Source: an uncultured Coriobacteriaceae bacterium
GTDB taxonomy: Bacteria; Actinomycetota; Coriobacteriia; Coriobacteriales; UMGS124
Direction: 5' to 3'
DNA: 37,687 nucleotides
Assembly (NCBI GenBank): GCA_900539345.1
Contig: UQBS01000027.1
Span: 1 to 37,687 of the forward strand
The notes beneath the pieces were generated by a model. The model had not been told where the DNA came from. It saw nothing but the letters and a program-made list of their open reading frames with translations, and ran no database searches. The translations under genes were made by a program, and so were the position numbers. Numbering within the stretch: position 1 is the stretch's first letter; each line of letters begins with the position of its first letter. Below are positions 16,804 through 25,064 of this stretch, piece after piece.

Positions 16804-16832
16804 ATTTTAGCGCGGAATCACCAGCGGATTCC
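16804..16832 (-). promoter_or_regulatory. Putative MMPL promoter with overlapping operator
   Basis: Reading leftward, TAAAAT (complement of 16804-16809) is a -10 candidate. Directly upstream lies an inverted repeat GGAATC-N7-GATTCC (16814-16832) covering the spacer and -35 area, a usual place for a repressor site. The -35 itself is weak. Confidence 0.4.
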
Positions 16833-16953
16833 ATACCGTTACCTCGAACTTGCTCCCGACTGATTCCCTGCACCGCTCATCGCTTTGCCGTCAACCGTTT
16901 TTCGATTATTTATGCACTCACGGTTAAGGTTTTCGGAAAATGCATATTCCTGT

Positions 16954-16999
16954 AAGACAGCCGTATGGGAGTGCTCTACTATGGCGGCGTCTTTATACA
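16954..16999 (+). promoter_or_regulatory. Candidate promoter(s) upstream of the lysine riboswitch
   Basis: AAGACA (16954-16959), 17 bases, TACTAT (16977-16982) would start transcription about 18 bases before the riboswitch. A second -10-like TATACA lies at 16994-16999 without a good -35. The choice is uncertain. Confidence 0.35.
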
Positions 17000-17006
17000 A
17001 AGGCAC

Positions 17007-17178
17007 GATAGAGGCGCGGCGACCATAAGTAGCGCCAGGCACGCAGAGATGCAGCATCCGGAAAGGTGCGCCTGGGCAAAAGGGGAAGCCGCCGAAGGGC
17101 CCATATGTTTCCGCATATGCACCCTGGGGCGTGGGAGAACATCCCCCGCACTGTCGCCGAGAGGCGGAGCGCTATCTA
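17007..17178 (+). ncRNA. Lysine riboswitch (L-box)
   Basis: The core matches the L-box by eye. The outer helix P1 pairs GATAG (17007-17011) with CTATC (17172-17176). AGAGGCGCGG follows the 5' strand, then AGTAGCGCC, a long arm closing with GGTGCGCC, the conserved AAAAGGGGAAGCCGCCGAAG (17076-17095), a CATATG-TTTCCG-CATATG arm, CCCTGGGGCGTG, then ACTGTCGCC-GAGA-GGCGGAGCGCTATC at the 3' end. This last block aligns well with the CUGUC...GGAGGGCUAUC end of the B. subtilis lysC element. About 80 bases separate it from the start codon. No T-run hairpin is visible there, so control is more likely at translation initiation. Confidence 0.88.
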
Positions 17179-17259
17179 GGCCGGGCGGACGCATGGAACA
17201 CTTCTGCCTGACAGGACCAAGAGACGCTTGCTGTCGAGCCTGCCAGATTGGAGGAAACC

Positions 17260-18840
17260 GTGGAGTTCGTCGGAACGTTTTGGTCACTCGTGCCGCCCAT
17301 TGTGGCTATCGTGTTGGCCCTCATCACCAAGGAAACCTATAGCTCGCTGTTCATCGGCATTGTCGTGGGTGCCCTGCTCGTGGCAGGCTTCAACCCCATC
17401 GACACGATAAACAACATCATCTCCAACACGGTGCCCGGCGTGAATGGCGAGGGGACCACCGTCGGCTTTATCAACGCGGTAAGCAGCCCGAGCAACGCGG
17501 GTATCTTCATCTTCCTCATCATGCTCGGCATCGTCGTGGCCCTTGTCAACAAGGCTGGCGGCTCGGCGGCATTCGCTGCTTGGGCGGCCAAGCATGTGAA
17601 GTCCCGCATGGGCGCACAGCTCGCTACGTTTGCTCTCGGCGTGCTCATCTTCATCGATGACTACTTCAACTGCCTCACCGTGGGTTCCGTGATGCGCCCC
17701 GTGACCGACGCCTGCCGTGTGTCGCGCGCCAAGCTTTCCTACATCATTGACGCCACGGCCGCACCCATCTGCATGATTGCCCCCATCTCCTCGTGGGCGG
17801 CTGCCGTGAGCTCCACCGCCGCCGACCTCAATAACGGCATCTCGGGCATCCAACTGTTCATTGAGGCCATCCCGTTTAACTTTTACTCTCTCATGACTAT
17901 CGTATTCGTCATCGGTCTATGCATCATGGGCTTTGACTACGGCCCCATGGCCAAGGCCGAGCTTGCTGCCTACCGTGACGGCGAGCTGGGCAAACTCTCC
18001 AAGGAGGACGTTGTCTCCAACCCCAAGGCCAACCTGTGGGACATGCTTGTGCCGATTATCATGCTCATCATTTGCTGCATCGCCGGCATGCTCTACGTCG
18101 GTGGCTTCTGGGACGCGACCACCGAAGGCTACATGAACCCGTCCCTTGCGTTCTCTGACACCGACGCCTCCGTTGGCCTGCCTTGGGGCACCATCATCGC
18201 GCTCATCCTCTCCATCATCTACCTCATCGCCCGCCGCGTCGTGACGTTCAAGGAGGCCATGGACTGCATCACCAAGGGCTTTATCGCCATGGTGCCGGCC
18301 CTGCTCATCCTCACCTTCGCACTCACCCTCAAGTCCATGACGGGCGCCCTGGGTGCCGACGTGTTCGTGGCCGGCGTTGTGGGCGGCGCCGCTGAGAGCC
18401 TCTTCTCCATGCTGCCTGCCATCATCTTCCTGGTTGCCGTCTTCCTGGCCTTCTCCACCGGCACGAGCTGGGGCACCTTCGGCATCCTCATCCCCATCGT
18501 CACCGCCATCTTCGCTTCTTCCGATCCCGTGCTCATGAATATCGGCATCTCCGCATGCCTGGCCGGTGCCGTCTGCGGCGACCACATCTCGCCCATCTCC
18601 GACACCACCGTCATGGCGAGCGCCGGTGCCAACGTGAGCCACATTACGCACGTGAGCACCCAGCTCCCCTACGCGCTCACCGTGGCCGGCATCTCTTTTG
18701 TGATGTTCGTCATCGCTGGCTTTGTGCGCAGCGCGTTCATCTGCCTGCCCATCGCCGTCGTGCTCACCATCGCAGTCCTGTTCGTGCTGCGCTGCACCGT
18801 GGGCAAGAAGTCCCTGGAAGCTTACAAGGCAGCGGAGTAA
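17260..18840 (+). CDS. lysW: NhaC-family transporter, probable lysine transporter (LysW type)
   Basis: 526 aa. GTG at 17260 is chosen because GGAGG (17250-17254) lies five bases before it; the in-frame TTG at 17248 overlaps that site. Roughly 11-13 hydrophobic segments. Family features include FIDDYFNCLTVGSVMRPVTD (about 130-150), ICMIAPISSWAAAVSS, FSTGTSWGTFGILIPIV and GAVCGDHISPISDTTVMAS, the last two being the duplicated NhaC core. NhaC proteins exchange sodium for protons or amino acids; the upstream lysine riboswitch makes lysine uptake the likely role, as predicted for LysW by comparative work on L-box genes. High lysine should switch expression off. Followed by a rho-independent terminator. 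Confidence 0.85.
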   Translation: MEFVGTFWSLVPPIVAIVLALITKETYSSLFIGIVVGALLVAGFNPIDTINNIISNTVPGVNGEGTTVGFINAVSSPSNAGIFIFLIMLGIVVALVNKAGGSAAFAAWAAKHVKSRMGAQLATFALGVLIFIDDYFNCLTVGSVMRPVTDACRVSRAKLSYIIDATAAPICMIAPISSWAAAVSSTAADLNNGISGIQLFIEAIPFNFYSLMTIVFVIGLCIMGFDYGPMAKAELAAYRDGELGKLSKEDVVSNPKANLWDMLVPIIMLIICCIAGMLYVGGFWDATTEGYMNPSLAFSDTDASVGLPWGTIIALILSIIYLIARRVVTFKEAMDCITKGFIAMVPALLILTFALTLKSMTGALGADVFVAGVVGGAAESLFSMLPAIIFLVAVFLAFSTGTSWGTFGILIPIVTAIFASSDPVLMNIGISACLAGAVCGDHISPISDTTVMASAGANVSHITHVSTQLPYALTVAGISFVMFVIAGFVRSAFICLPIAVVLTIAVLFVLRCTVGKKSLEAYKAAE

Positions 18841-18880
18841 CGCGCGCTTTCAGCTGGTATCATTTGCTTGCGTCATCTTA

Positions 18881-18911
18881 GGGGCGTCCCTTCGCGGGGC
18901 GCCCCTTTTTC
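18881..18911 (+). terminator. Rho-independent terminator after the lysine transporter gene
   Basis: GGGGCGTCCC (18881-18890), loop TTCGC, GGGGCGCCCC (18896-18905), then TTTTTCTT. One G-T pair in a ten-base stem. Confidence 0.9.
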
Positions 18912-18927
18912 TTAATCGACCCGGCAG

Positions 18928-20652
18928 ATGGGGCCTCACGTGGCAATGGCAAAACACCGCGCGTTTGAATTGTTGGCGTTTCTGCTCACTGCTTTCGTGT
19001 GCGCGGCCTTCTACAAGTGCCTCTTCTATCTGGCCAGCGAATACTTCAGCGACGGCCGCTTCATGACGAACCTCGCCGTGGGCATCGTCTGCATCTCAGT
19101 CGGCTTCGCCTTGAACTACCTGCTCTCCCGTCATGTCGTGTTTCGCGACGGCCTCAAGCAAGAAGGCGACCTTGCCCGCTTCTTCGCATTGACCCTGCTG
19201 GTGGTCGCGGTCTTTCTCGCCATCTCATGGGTGCTGCAAGACATCGCAAAGGCCCCCGTCGTCGTCGCCCGCACCATCGCCGGCCTTGTCGTCCTCGTCG
19301 TGTCATGGCCCATCGAACGATTTTGGATTTTCCAGACAAAGCAGCGCCTTGTGCGTCCCTGGCTGCACAACCTCAGCGTCATCGCTCTCATGGTCGTCAT
19401 ATCGGCAATCATCACCGGAGTCACCTGGCTTGCCATGAAGGTCGCCTACATGTACCTCTCCCCCGTCGAGCAAACAAGCGACACCGAGGTCATCGCCTAC
19501 TCACAGGACGCGCCGAGGTCCTCGGGCGCAATTGAGGCCCATACGCACATCAATGCCATCGGGTGCGCACAGGATGGCTCGGGCGACGGTGTGGACGTCG
19601 TCTGGGACGACGCCTGGTTCTTCGGGGATCCAACCGTGTACAATCCAGACCTGGCGTTTGCCTCGGGCGTGCTCGCAGCATTTGCAAACTCCGAGTCAAC
19701 GGCATACTCGAGCGTCCCTTGCGAAAGCACCGAGTTGACCGATTTCTTGAGCCAGCTGGGCTTTGACGATGTGTGCACCACCTCATACGAGCACCGCTCG
19801 ACGGTGACCGACAACGTGGCCACCTTCTCCAGCGGCGCGACCGACACCGTCGCCTACACCATCGCCACCAAGAAGATCACATCACCGACGGGCGAGCAAA
19901 AGACCCTCGTCGCGGTGGCCGTGCGCGGCTCGTACGGTTCGGAATGGCTGAGCGACTTCAACATCGCAGGCAACCCGCCCCAGGGCTACGAGAACGACCA
20001 CGTTGGTTTCGCCGCGGCGAGCGTCGTGGTGATGAACGACCTGCAGTCGGTCTTGAAGGCGCACGCAGGTGAAGATATCTGCCTGCTCGTGTGCGGACAC
20101 AGCCGCGGCGCGGCCGTCTCGAACCTTCTCGCGGCGCGCCTCGACGACGGTCAGCTCTCCGACATGGGTGTCGATGCGCACGACGTCTTTGCCTACACGC
20201 TCGCCTGCCCCACCGACACGCTTGCCACAGACGCCGCAGAACCGCAGTATGGCAACATCTTCAACCTGCTCGTTGCATCCGACATCGTGCCGCAGCTCCC
20301 GCTGCACGCCTGGGGATACACACAGTACGGCCGCACGGCAACGTTTCCCCGTATCGGCGACGACGGGTTCGATCAGGCCGATGAGGCAATGCGCACCTTC
20401 TATAAAGCGGCATTTGGCCTCGACAGCCCCAGTGACCCCCATGATGCCGAGGTCGTCGATGCAGCCATCGCCGAGCTCGCCGAGACGCTCCCCTCAAGCC
20501 AAGGACTGGGCTCGCTCGACTCGATGGCAGCCATCATGCACATGTTCATGTACGACATCAATGCCGCCCAGGTCCTCACCAGCCACTATATCCCCACCTA
20601 TCTTGCCTGGTGCGCCACAAGCGGCGATGCGGCAACGCTCGGGTTCGAATAG
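18928..20652 (+). CDS. GtrA-like membrane domain fused to a lipase/alpha-beta hydrolase domain
   Basis: 574 aa. Start ATG at 18928; ATG at 18946 is equally possible, neither has a strong ribosome-binding site. Residues 1-140 have four hydrophobic helices with GFALNYLLSRHVVFRD and VSWPIERFWIF, the pattern of GtrA-family (polyprenol-linked glycan) proteins. A fifth helix (about 150-175) leads to an extracellular domain. There the nucleophile elbow GHSRGAA (about 390) and SDIVPQLPLHAWGYTQYG match class-3 lipases. So a membrane-tethered, outward-facing esterase or lipase with a GtrA-like anchor is likely. GtrA proteins usually stand alone (about 130-150 aa), so the fusion is unusual. The next gene follows after 15 bases. 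Confidence 0.75.
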   Translation: MGPHVAMAKHRAFELLAFLLTAFVCAAFYKCLFYLASEYFSDGRFMTNLAVGIVCISVGFALNYLLSRHVVFRDGLKQEGDLARFFALTLLVVAVFLAISWVLQDIAKAPVVVARTIAGLVVLVVSWPIERFWIFQTKQRLVRPWLHNLSVIALMVVISAIITGVTWLAMKVAYMYLSPVEQTSDTEVIAYSQDAPRSSGAIEAHTHINAIGCAQDGSGDGVDVVWDDAWFFGDPTVYNPDLAFASGVLAAFANSESTAYSSVPCESTELTDFLSQLGFDDVCTTSYEHRSTVTDNVATFSSGATDTVAYTIATKKITSPTGEQKTLVAVAVRGSYGSEWLSDFNIAGNPPQGYENDHVGFAAASVVVMNDLQSVLKAHAGEDICLLVCGHSRGAAVSNLLAARLDDGQLSDMGVDAHDVFAYTLACPTDTLATDAAEPQYGNIFNLLVASDIVPQLPLHAWGYTQYGRTATFPRIGDDGFDQADEAMRTFYKAAFGLDSPSDPHDAEVVDAAIAELAETLPSSQGLGSLDSMAAIMHMFMYDINAAQVLTSHYIPTYLAWCATSGDAATLGFE

Positions 20653-20667
20653 GAAGGCCTGTTCCCC

Positions 20668-21171
20668 ATGAGACGAACGCTTCTGAAGATCTGCGTGGTG
20701 CTCACGCTTGTCGCCAGCATCCTCCAACTGCTTTTAGCCGCCCTGCTCTGCCTTCTGGGGCTTCCCGCTTTTGTGTCCACCATCTCGGGCACGACCGCCA
20801 TCCTCATGGCCCAGGCAGACGGGGCGGACGAGCTAAGCCGTGCCTTCGTCATGGCATCGGGCGGCATCATGTTTCTCGTGCAGGGCGTGCTGGGCTGCAT
20901 CAAGGCTGCATGCGGCCTGCACGGGCTCAGCAGCGGCAGGTATCGCAAGTTCATCTTTGCCAGCGGCGTCATCGCCTGTTCCACGTTCTTCCAGGCGCTT
21001 CTGGGCATGTTCTCCCCAAACGTCGACTCCGCTGCCGTCGTCATCATGTTCCAGGTTGCCTGCATCGCGCTCGCCTGGGCCGAGCAGGCTCACCCCTCGG
21101 CAAAGAAAGAGCGCGCCGCCGCAGACAAGGCTGCTGACGACGCGCTTGAACATGCCTCGTACATCCTCTGA
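20668..21171 (+). CDS. Small four-helix membrane protein of unknown function
   Basis: 167 aa, ATG at 20668 with AGGAAGG upstream. Hydrophobic segments near residues 8-38, 62-82, 92-112 and 115-135, then a charged Lys/Ala-rich cytosolic tail (HPSAKKERAAADKAADDALE). No recognised family. Fifteen bases after the GtrA-lipase gene on the same strand, so probably co-expressed and possibly a partner. The convergent symporter stop is five bases away. Confidence 0.75.
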   Translation: MRRTLLKICVVLTLVASILQLLLAALLCLLGLPAFVSTISGTTAILMAQADGADELSRAFVMASGGIMFLVQGVLGCIKAACGLHGLSSGRYRKFIFASGVIACSTFFQALLGMFSPNVDSAAVVIMFQVACIALAWAEQAHPSAKKERAAADKAADDALEHASYIL

Positions 21172-21176
21172 GGCGT

Positions 21177-22718
21177 TTACTTCTCGGCTTCGGCGAACTC
21201 CTCGGCAATCTCGCGGTCGATGGCGCCCAGGCGCGTGGGAGGCTTCACGTCGAAGGGCACGCTCGGCGTGACGAGACTCACAAGCGGCACGATGATGAGG
21301 CTCGCGACCATCGCGATGGCGCCGCAGTTAATGGGGCTGGCAATGAGTGCGCACCCAAAGAAGCCGGCGATCATGTTGCCCGTGGTGAGACCCACGCCCA
21401 CGATAAAGCTCGCCCACACAGCAGCCTTGGAAATCTTGCCGGAGTACAGGCCCCACACGAAGGGACCGAGGAAGGAGCCGGCAAGCGCGCCCCAGCTGAT
21501 GCCCATCATCTGAGCAATCCACGCGACGCTGGAACGATACTGGAAGAGGGCGAGGCCGGCGGAGACCACGATGAACACCACGATGAAGGCGCGCATCCAA
21601 CCCACCTGACGCTTCTCGTCCATGTTCTTTACGACGTTGCCCTTGAGCAGGTCAAGCGTGAGGGTGGACGAAGAGTTGATGACGAGACCCGCAAGCGTCG
21701 ACATAGAAGCAGAAAGCACGAGCACAATCACGATGCCGATGAGCACATCGGGCAGGGTCGAGAGCATCGAGGGGATGATGGAGTCGTACACCGGCGTACC
21801 ATTTGCCTGGTACTCGATGGTATCGGCGTACAGCCTGCCAAAACCGCCCAAGAAGTAGCTTCCGCCAGCGACGACAAGCGCGAAAACCGTCGAGACGATG
21901 GCGCCCTGCTTGATGGCCGGGCCGTCCTTGATGGCATAGAACTTCTGCACCATCTGCGGCAGACCCCAGGTGCCCAGCGACGTGAGGATGACGACACCGA
22001 GCAGGTTGGCAGGATCGGGGCCGAACATCGAGGTGAAGACGCCTTGGAAGCCCGTACCGCTGTCAACCTGGGAGAGCGTGGTCATGGCCTGCATGAAGCC
22101 GCCGTTGTCGCCCAAAACGGCCGCGATGACGGCGACGATGCCCACAAGCATGACGATACCCTGGAGAAAGTCGTTCACAACCGTGGCCATATACCCGCCT
22201 ACCACGACATACACGCAGGTAATGAGCGCCATGGCGATGACGCACACCTCATAGGGCAGACCAAACGCCATGCCGAACAGGCGCGACAAACCGTTGTACA
22301 CGCTTGCGGTGTACGGGATGAGGAAGACGAAGATGATGGCAGCCGCCGCCACGCGCAACGCCTTGGAGCCATAACGCTTGCCAAAGAACTCAGGCATGGT
22401 CTTCGCATCAAGGCGGTGCGTCATCTCACGGGTACGCGCGCCCATGACCCACCAGGCAAGAAGGCTGCCGAGCAGCGCGTTGCCGATGCCCGCCCAAAAC
22501 GCCGCCAGGCCGTACTTCCAGCCAAACTGGCCGGCATAGCCGACGAAAACGACCGCCGAGAAGTAGCTCGTACCATAGGCGAACGCGCTGAGCCAGGGGC
22601 CCACGTTGCGGCCGCCGAGAACGAAGCCGTCAACACTCGAGGTAGAACGGCGACAATAGATGCCCACCCCGATTGCCACGCCAAAGAATATCAAGACGAG
22701 ACAGATCTTTGCGACCAT
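21177..22718 (-). CDS. Sodium:solute symporter (SSS/PutP superfamily)
   Basis: 513 aa from ATG at 22718 (MVAKICLVLIFFGVAIGVG); the upstream ATG at 22769 lies within the promoter. About 13 hydrophobic segments. SSS features: DGFVLGGRNVGPWLSAFAYG near the start, FVGYAGQFGWKYGL, YVVVGGYMATVVNDFLQGIV, and VILTSLGTWGLPQMVQKFYA near the middle. Uses the sodium gradient to import an organic solute. Substrate cannot be fixed: related proteins carry proline, pyruvate, pantothenate, sugars or sialic acid. A TTGACA-type promoter lies directly upstream and a LysR gene lies next to it on the same strand, so LysR control of this gene is likely. Confidence 0.88.
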   Translation of the reverse strand: MVAKICLVLIFFGVAIGVGIYCRRSTSSVDGFVLGGRNVGPWLSAFAYGTSYFSAVVFVGYAGQFGWKYGLAAFWAGIGNALLGSLLAWWVMGARTREMTHRLDAKTMPEFFGKRYGSKALRVAAAAIIFVFLIPYTASVYNGLSRLFGMAFGLPYEVCVIAMALITCVYVVVGGYMATVVNDFLQGIVMLVGIVAVIAAVLGDNGGFMQAMTTLSQVDSGTGFQGVFTSMFGPDPANLLGVVILTSLGTWGLPQMVQKFYAIKDGPAIKQGAIVSTVFALVVAGGSYFLGGFGRLYADTIEYQANGTPVYDSIIPSMLSTLPDVLIGIVIVLVLSASMSTLAGLVINSSSTLTLDLLKGNVVKNMDEKRQVGWMRAFIVVFIVVSAGLALFQYRSSVAWIAQMMGISWGALAGSFLGPFVWGLYSGKISKAAVWASFIVGVGLTTGNMIAGFFGCALIASPINCGAIAMVASLIIVPLVSLVTPSVPFDVKPPTRLGAIDREIAEEFAEAEK

Positions 22719-22749
22719 GATGCACACCCCAAACTCGCATTGCCGATTG

Positions 22750-22802
22750 TTATCACGGCAATGTACCACTGCTTGGAGCTATGTCAACACATTTTGTGAT
22801 AA
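22750..22802 (-). promoter_or_regulatory. Symporter promoter flanked by an inverted repeat
   Basis: Reading leftward: TTGACA (complement of 22782-22787), 16-base spacer, TACATT (complement of 22760-22765). TTATCAC (22750-22756) and GTGATAA (22796-22802) are exact inverted copies placed at the start-site side and upstream of the -35, which suits a regulator bridging the promoter. Confidence 0.6.
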
Positions 22803-22854
22803 TGAGTCTATTTATTTATACGATTTGGAATAACAGAGCAGCATGTGAGTGCCT

Positions 22855-23742
22855 CTACGCCTCCGAGAGGATGGGCCAGTCGCCGGCATGCTCCTGAGCC
22901 ACTGAGACAAACTCCTCCATGGCAGGCGAGAACACCGATCCAGGCAGCGTCGCGATACCAAACTCGAAAAAGCGTTGCGGGGAGAGGGGCATAACACGCA
23001 CGTCGCCTTCGAAGCCGTCGGCGATGCCGCCCATGCACAGGGTGCAACCCAGACCTGCCGACACCATGCGAAATGCCGTGAAGGTGTCGTCGGTCGCAAA
23101 GCGCACGTTGGGCTCGACATTTTTCTCGCGCAGGATCTTCTCCTCGTAGGTCTCATCAGCCGGATGAATGCGGATGAAAGGTTCCCCTTGAAGCTCGGCC
23201 AGAAGCACGCTTGAGTCCTGGGCGAGGTGTGACGTTGCGGGAACCCATGCGACGAGCTCACAGCGACCCAGGCTGATCCAGTCGAGCTTGGCATGGCCCT
23301 CATAGAACACCATGCAGTCGATGCGGCGTTGCTCAAGCAGACGGCGCAGCTGGTCTGTGCCTTCCTCGACCACGCGGACCTGTAGGTTGGGGTAGCGCGT
23401 CTGGAAGTCGCGCAGCACGTCGGGCAGCCAATACGAGGCGACGTTGGACTGCACGCCGATGACGATGGCGCCCTCGGACATGCCGCGGATACGAGCTGCG
23501 GTCTGACGCACCTGCTCGTCGGCTGCGGTGATCTGCTCGAAAAGCGGAAGCATCCTACGACCTTCAGGGGTGAGCTCGACGCCCGTGGTCTTGCGCACGA
23601 GCACCGAAAAGCCCAGCTCCTCCTCAAGGGAATCGACGAGGCGGATAATGCCCGAAGGCGTATAGCCGAGCTTCTTGGCGGCGGCGGACATCGTGCCGCA
23701 CTCGGCGGCGGCCACAACGGCCGCACAGCGCTTTACATCCAC
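22855..23742 (-). CDS. LysR-family transcriptional regulator
   Basis: 295 aa. GTG at 23742 is preferred over ATG at 23748 because GAGGAGG directly abuts that ATG and lies six bases before the GTG. The N-terminal helix-turn-helix is visible (residues about 1-60: AAVVAAAECGTMSAAAKKLG, then GIIRLVDSLEEELG and VLVRKTTGVELTPEGRRML), followed by a periplasmic-binding-like effector domain (about 90-290: GAIVIGVQSNVASYWLPDVL). Controls a nearby gene in response to a small molecule; the symporter gene downstream is the best target, 137 bases away. Ligand unknown. Confidence 0.9.
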   Translation of the reverse strand: MDVKRCAAVVAAAECGTMSAAAKKLGYTPSGIIRLVDSLEEELGFSVLVRKTTGVELTPEGRRMLPLFEQITAADEQVRQTAARIRGMSEGAIVIGVQSNVASYWLPDVLRDFQTRYPNLQVRVVEEGTDQLRRLLEQRRIDCMVFYEGHAKLDWISLGRCELVAWVPATSHLAQDSSVLLAELQGEPFIRIHPADETYEEKILREKNVEPNVRFATDDTFTAFRMVSAGLGCTLCMGGIADGFEGDVRVMPLSPQRFFEFGIATLPGSVFSPAMEEFVSVAQEHAGDWPILSEA

Positions 23743-23783
23743 GGGCATCCTCCTCAGCCAGACAACAAACAGTGCGTCGGCCG

Positions 23784-23789
23784 ATTATA
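23784..23789 (-). promoter_or_regulatory. -10 element of the LysR gene
   Basis: TATAAT on the minus strand, about 42 bases before the GTG start. No good -35 is seen 16-18 bases upstream. The same gap must hold the divergent nagB promoter, which I could not place. Confidence 0.45.
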
Positions 23790-23924
23790 CCCCAGCCGCA
23801 CGCCTGCTTTTATAGAGCTATGCCCCGAACGGTTGGGAAACAGGTCTCTACCAGCCATCAGCGTGGTACCATGATGCGCGCTAGTTTGTTACACAACAGG
23901 TATCGCTGAAGAAAGGCATATGGC

Positions 23925-24650
23925 ATGAAGCTGATCGTTGCCGACACGTATGAAGAGATGAGCCGACTGGCCGCCGACGAAATCGCCGCCGTCATCGAGG
24001 CTAAGCCGGACTGCGTCCTGGGCCTGGCAACGGGCACCACGCCCATCGGTCTGTACGCCGACCTGGTAAAGCGCTATGAGGCGGGCGACCTCAGCTTCGC
24101 CAAGTGCCAGTCGTTCAACCTCGACGAGTACTGCGGCCTGGAGGGCACCCATCCCCAGAGCTACCGCTACTTCATGCAGCAGAACCTCTTTGATCATGTG
24201 GACATCGACGTGGCCAAGACCCACACCCCCGACGCCCAGGCCCTCGACGTCGAAGACGGCGTCGACGCCTATGACCGCGCCATCGAGGAGGCCGGCGGCG
24301 TTGACATCCAGCTCCTCGGCATCGGCCACAACGGCCACATCGGCTTCAACGAGCCCGACGATGTCTTTGAGAAGCAGACCCACCGCGTCGAGCTCACCGA
24401 GATGACCCGCGAGGCCAACAGCCGCCTGTTCAACTCCATCGACGAGGTGCCCACCCACGCCCGCTCCATGGGCATCGGCACCATCATGCGCGCCCGCAAG
24501 CTGCTCCTCGTGGCCAACGGCACTGCAAAGGCCCAGATTGTGCGCGACGCCCTCACCGGCCCTGTGACCCCTCGCGTCCCCGCCTCCATCCTACAGTTCC
24601 ACCCCGACGTGACCGTGGTGCTCGACAAGGACGCTGCAAGCCTGCTGTAA
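23925..24650 (+). CDS. nagB: Glucosamine-6-phosphate deaminase
   Basis: 241 aa, ATG at 23925 after GAAGAAAGG. Converts glucosamine-6-phosphate to fructose-6-phosphate and ammonia, the last step of amino sugar catabolism. Motifs: LGLATGTTPIGLY (phosphate loop), SFNLDEYCGL (catalytic Asp), GIGHNGHIGFNEP (catalytic His and Glu), and THARSMGIGTIM. Slightly shorter than E. coli NagB (266 aa), lacking its C-terminal extension, so allosteric activation by GlcNAc-6-P may be absent. Ends in its own terminator, so nagA downstream is a separate unit. Confidence 0.95.
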   Translation: MKLIVADTYEEMSRLAADEIAAVIEAKPDCVLGLATGTTPIGLYADLVKRYEAGDLSFAKCQSFNLDEYCGLEGTHPQSYRYFMQQNLFDHVDIDVAKTHTPDAQALDVEDGVDAYDRAIEEAGGVDIQLLGIGHNGHIGFNEPDDVFEKQTHRVELTEMTREANSRLFNSIDEVPTHARSMGIGTIMRARKLLLVANGTAKAQIVRDALTGPVTPRVPASILQFHPDVTVVLDKDAASLL

Positions 24651-24683
24651 GGCAAGTACCGGCCAATTCATGCGCCTGATGAG

Positions 24684-24719
24684 GCCGCAGGTTCCCAACG
24701 GGGGGCCTGCGGCTTTTTT
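24684..24719 (+). terminator. Rho-independent terminator after nagB
   Basis: GCCGCAGG (24684-24691) pairs with CCTGCGGC (24706-24713), inner CCC/GGG closing an AACG loop, followed by TTTTTT (24714-24719). Confidence 0.92.
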
Positions 24720-25064
24720 GATGGGATGAATCCTGCACATGTAAGTTGGAGCCCCTTGTCGAAGGCAAACCATGTGCACGAAGCCCGAGAGCTTGTATCA
24801 CCAGTGGCAATTCGTGAGCAGAAATGCTCACTCCAGTGGATTTGGTTCTCTTGCATGTGGACGTATGCCTTTGGGCCAAACACAAGTCCCATGCATTGGA
24901 ATTTGCACCCATCAGGCATGAGTCTCCCATGTGGGAACTTGCGACCTTTTTACCAGACGCGATTACACGCTTGGTTTGCTCCTACAATGAGCGTCAGAAC
25001 ATGTGCTGAATGTCAGTCTGTTTATACAGGCTACGTCTTTACCAGGAAAGGCGGTATACAAGGT
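24720..25064 (+). other. Palindrome-rich leader between nagB and nagA
   Basis: 345 bases without a supported gene; visibly lower in GC than flanking coding DNA. It holds several inverted repeats: TGCACATG (24734-24741) with CATGTGCA (24771-24778); GTGAGCA-GAAA-TGCTCAC (24814-24831), a perfect stem with a GNRA loop; TTTGGGCCAAA (24870-24880); and TCCCA-TG-TGGGA (24925-24936). CCAGTGG occurs on both sides of the GNRA hairpin. The nagA frame is open across it, but the translation is unlike any NagA and is rejected as coding. Confidence 0.45.
24814..24831 (+). other. GNRA-loop hairpin in the nagA leader
   Basis: Seven-base perfect stem GTGAGCA / TGCTCAC closing a GAAA loop. No T-run follows. Flanked by direct CCAGTGG copies. 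May be an mRNA structure or an operator. Confidence 0.5.

Noticed and set aside
17248..17259. TTG start for the NhaC-family gene
   Set aside because: The TTG overlaps the GGAGG ribosome-binding site that serves the GTG at 17260.
24726..25064. Upstream extension of the nagA frame by 113 codons
   Set aside because: The extension translates to sequence unlike NagA, crosses several palindromes and follows directly on the nagB terminator; the family begins near the ATG at 25065.
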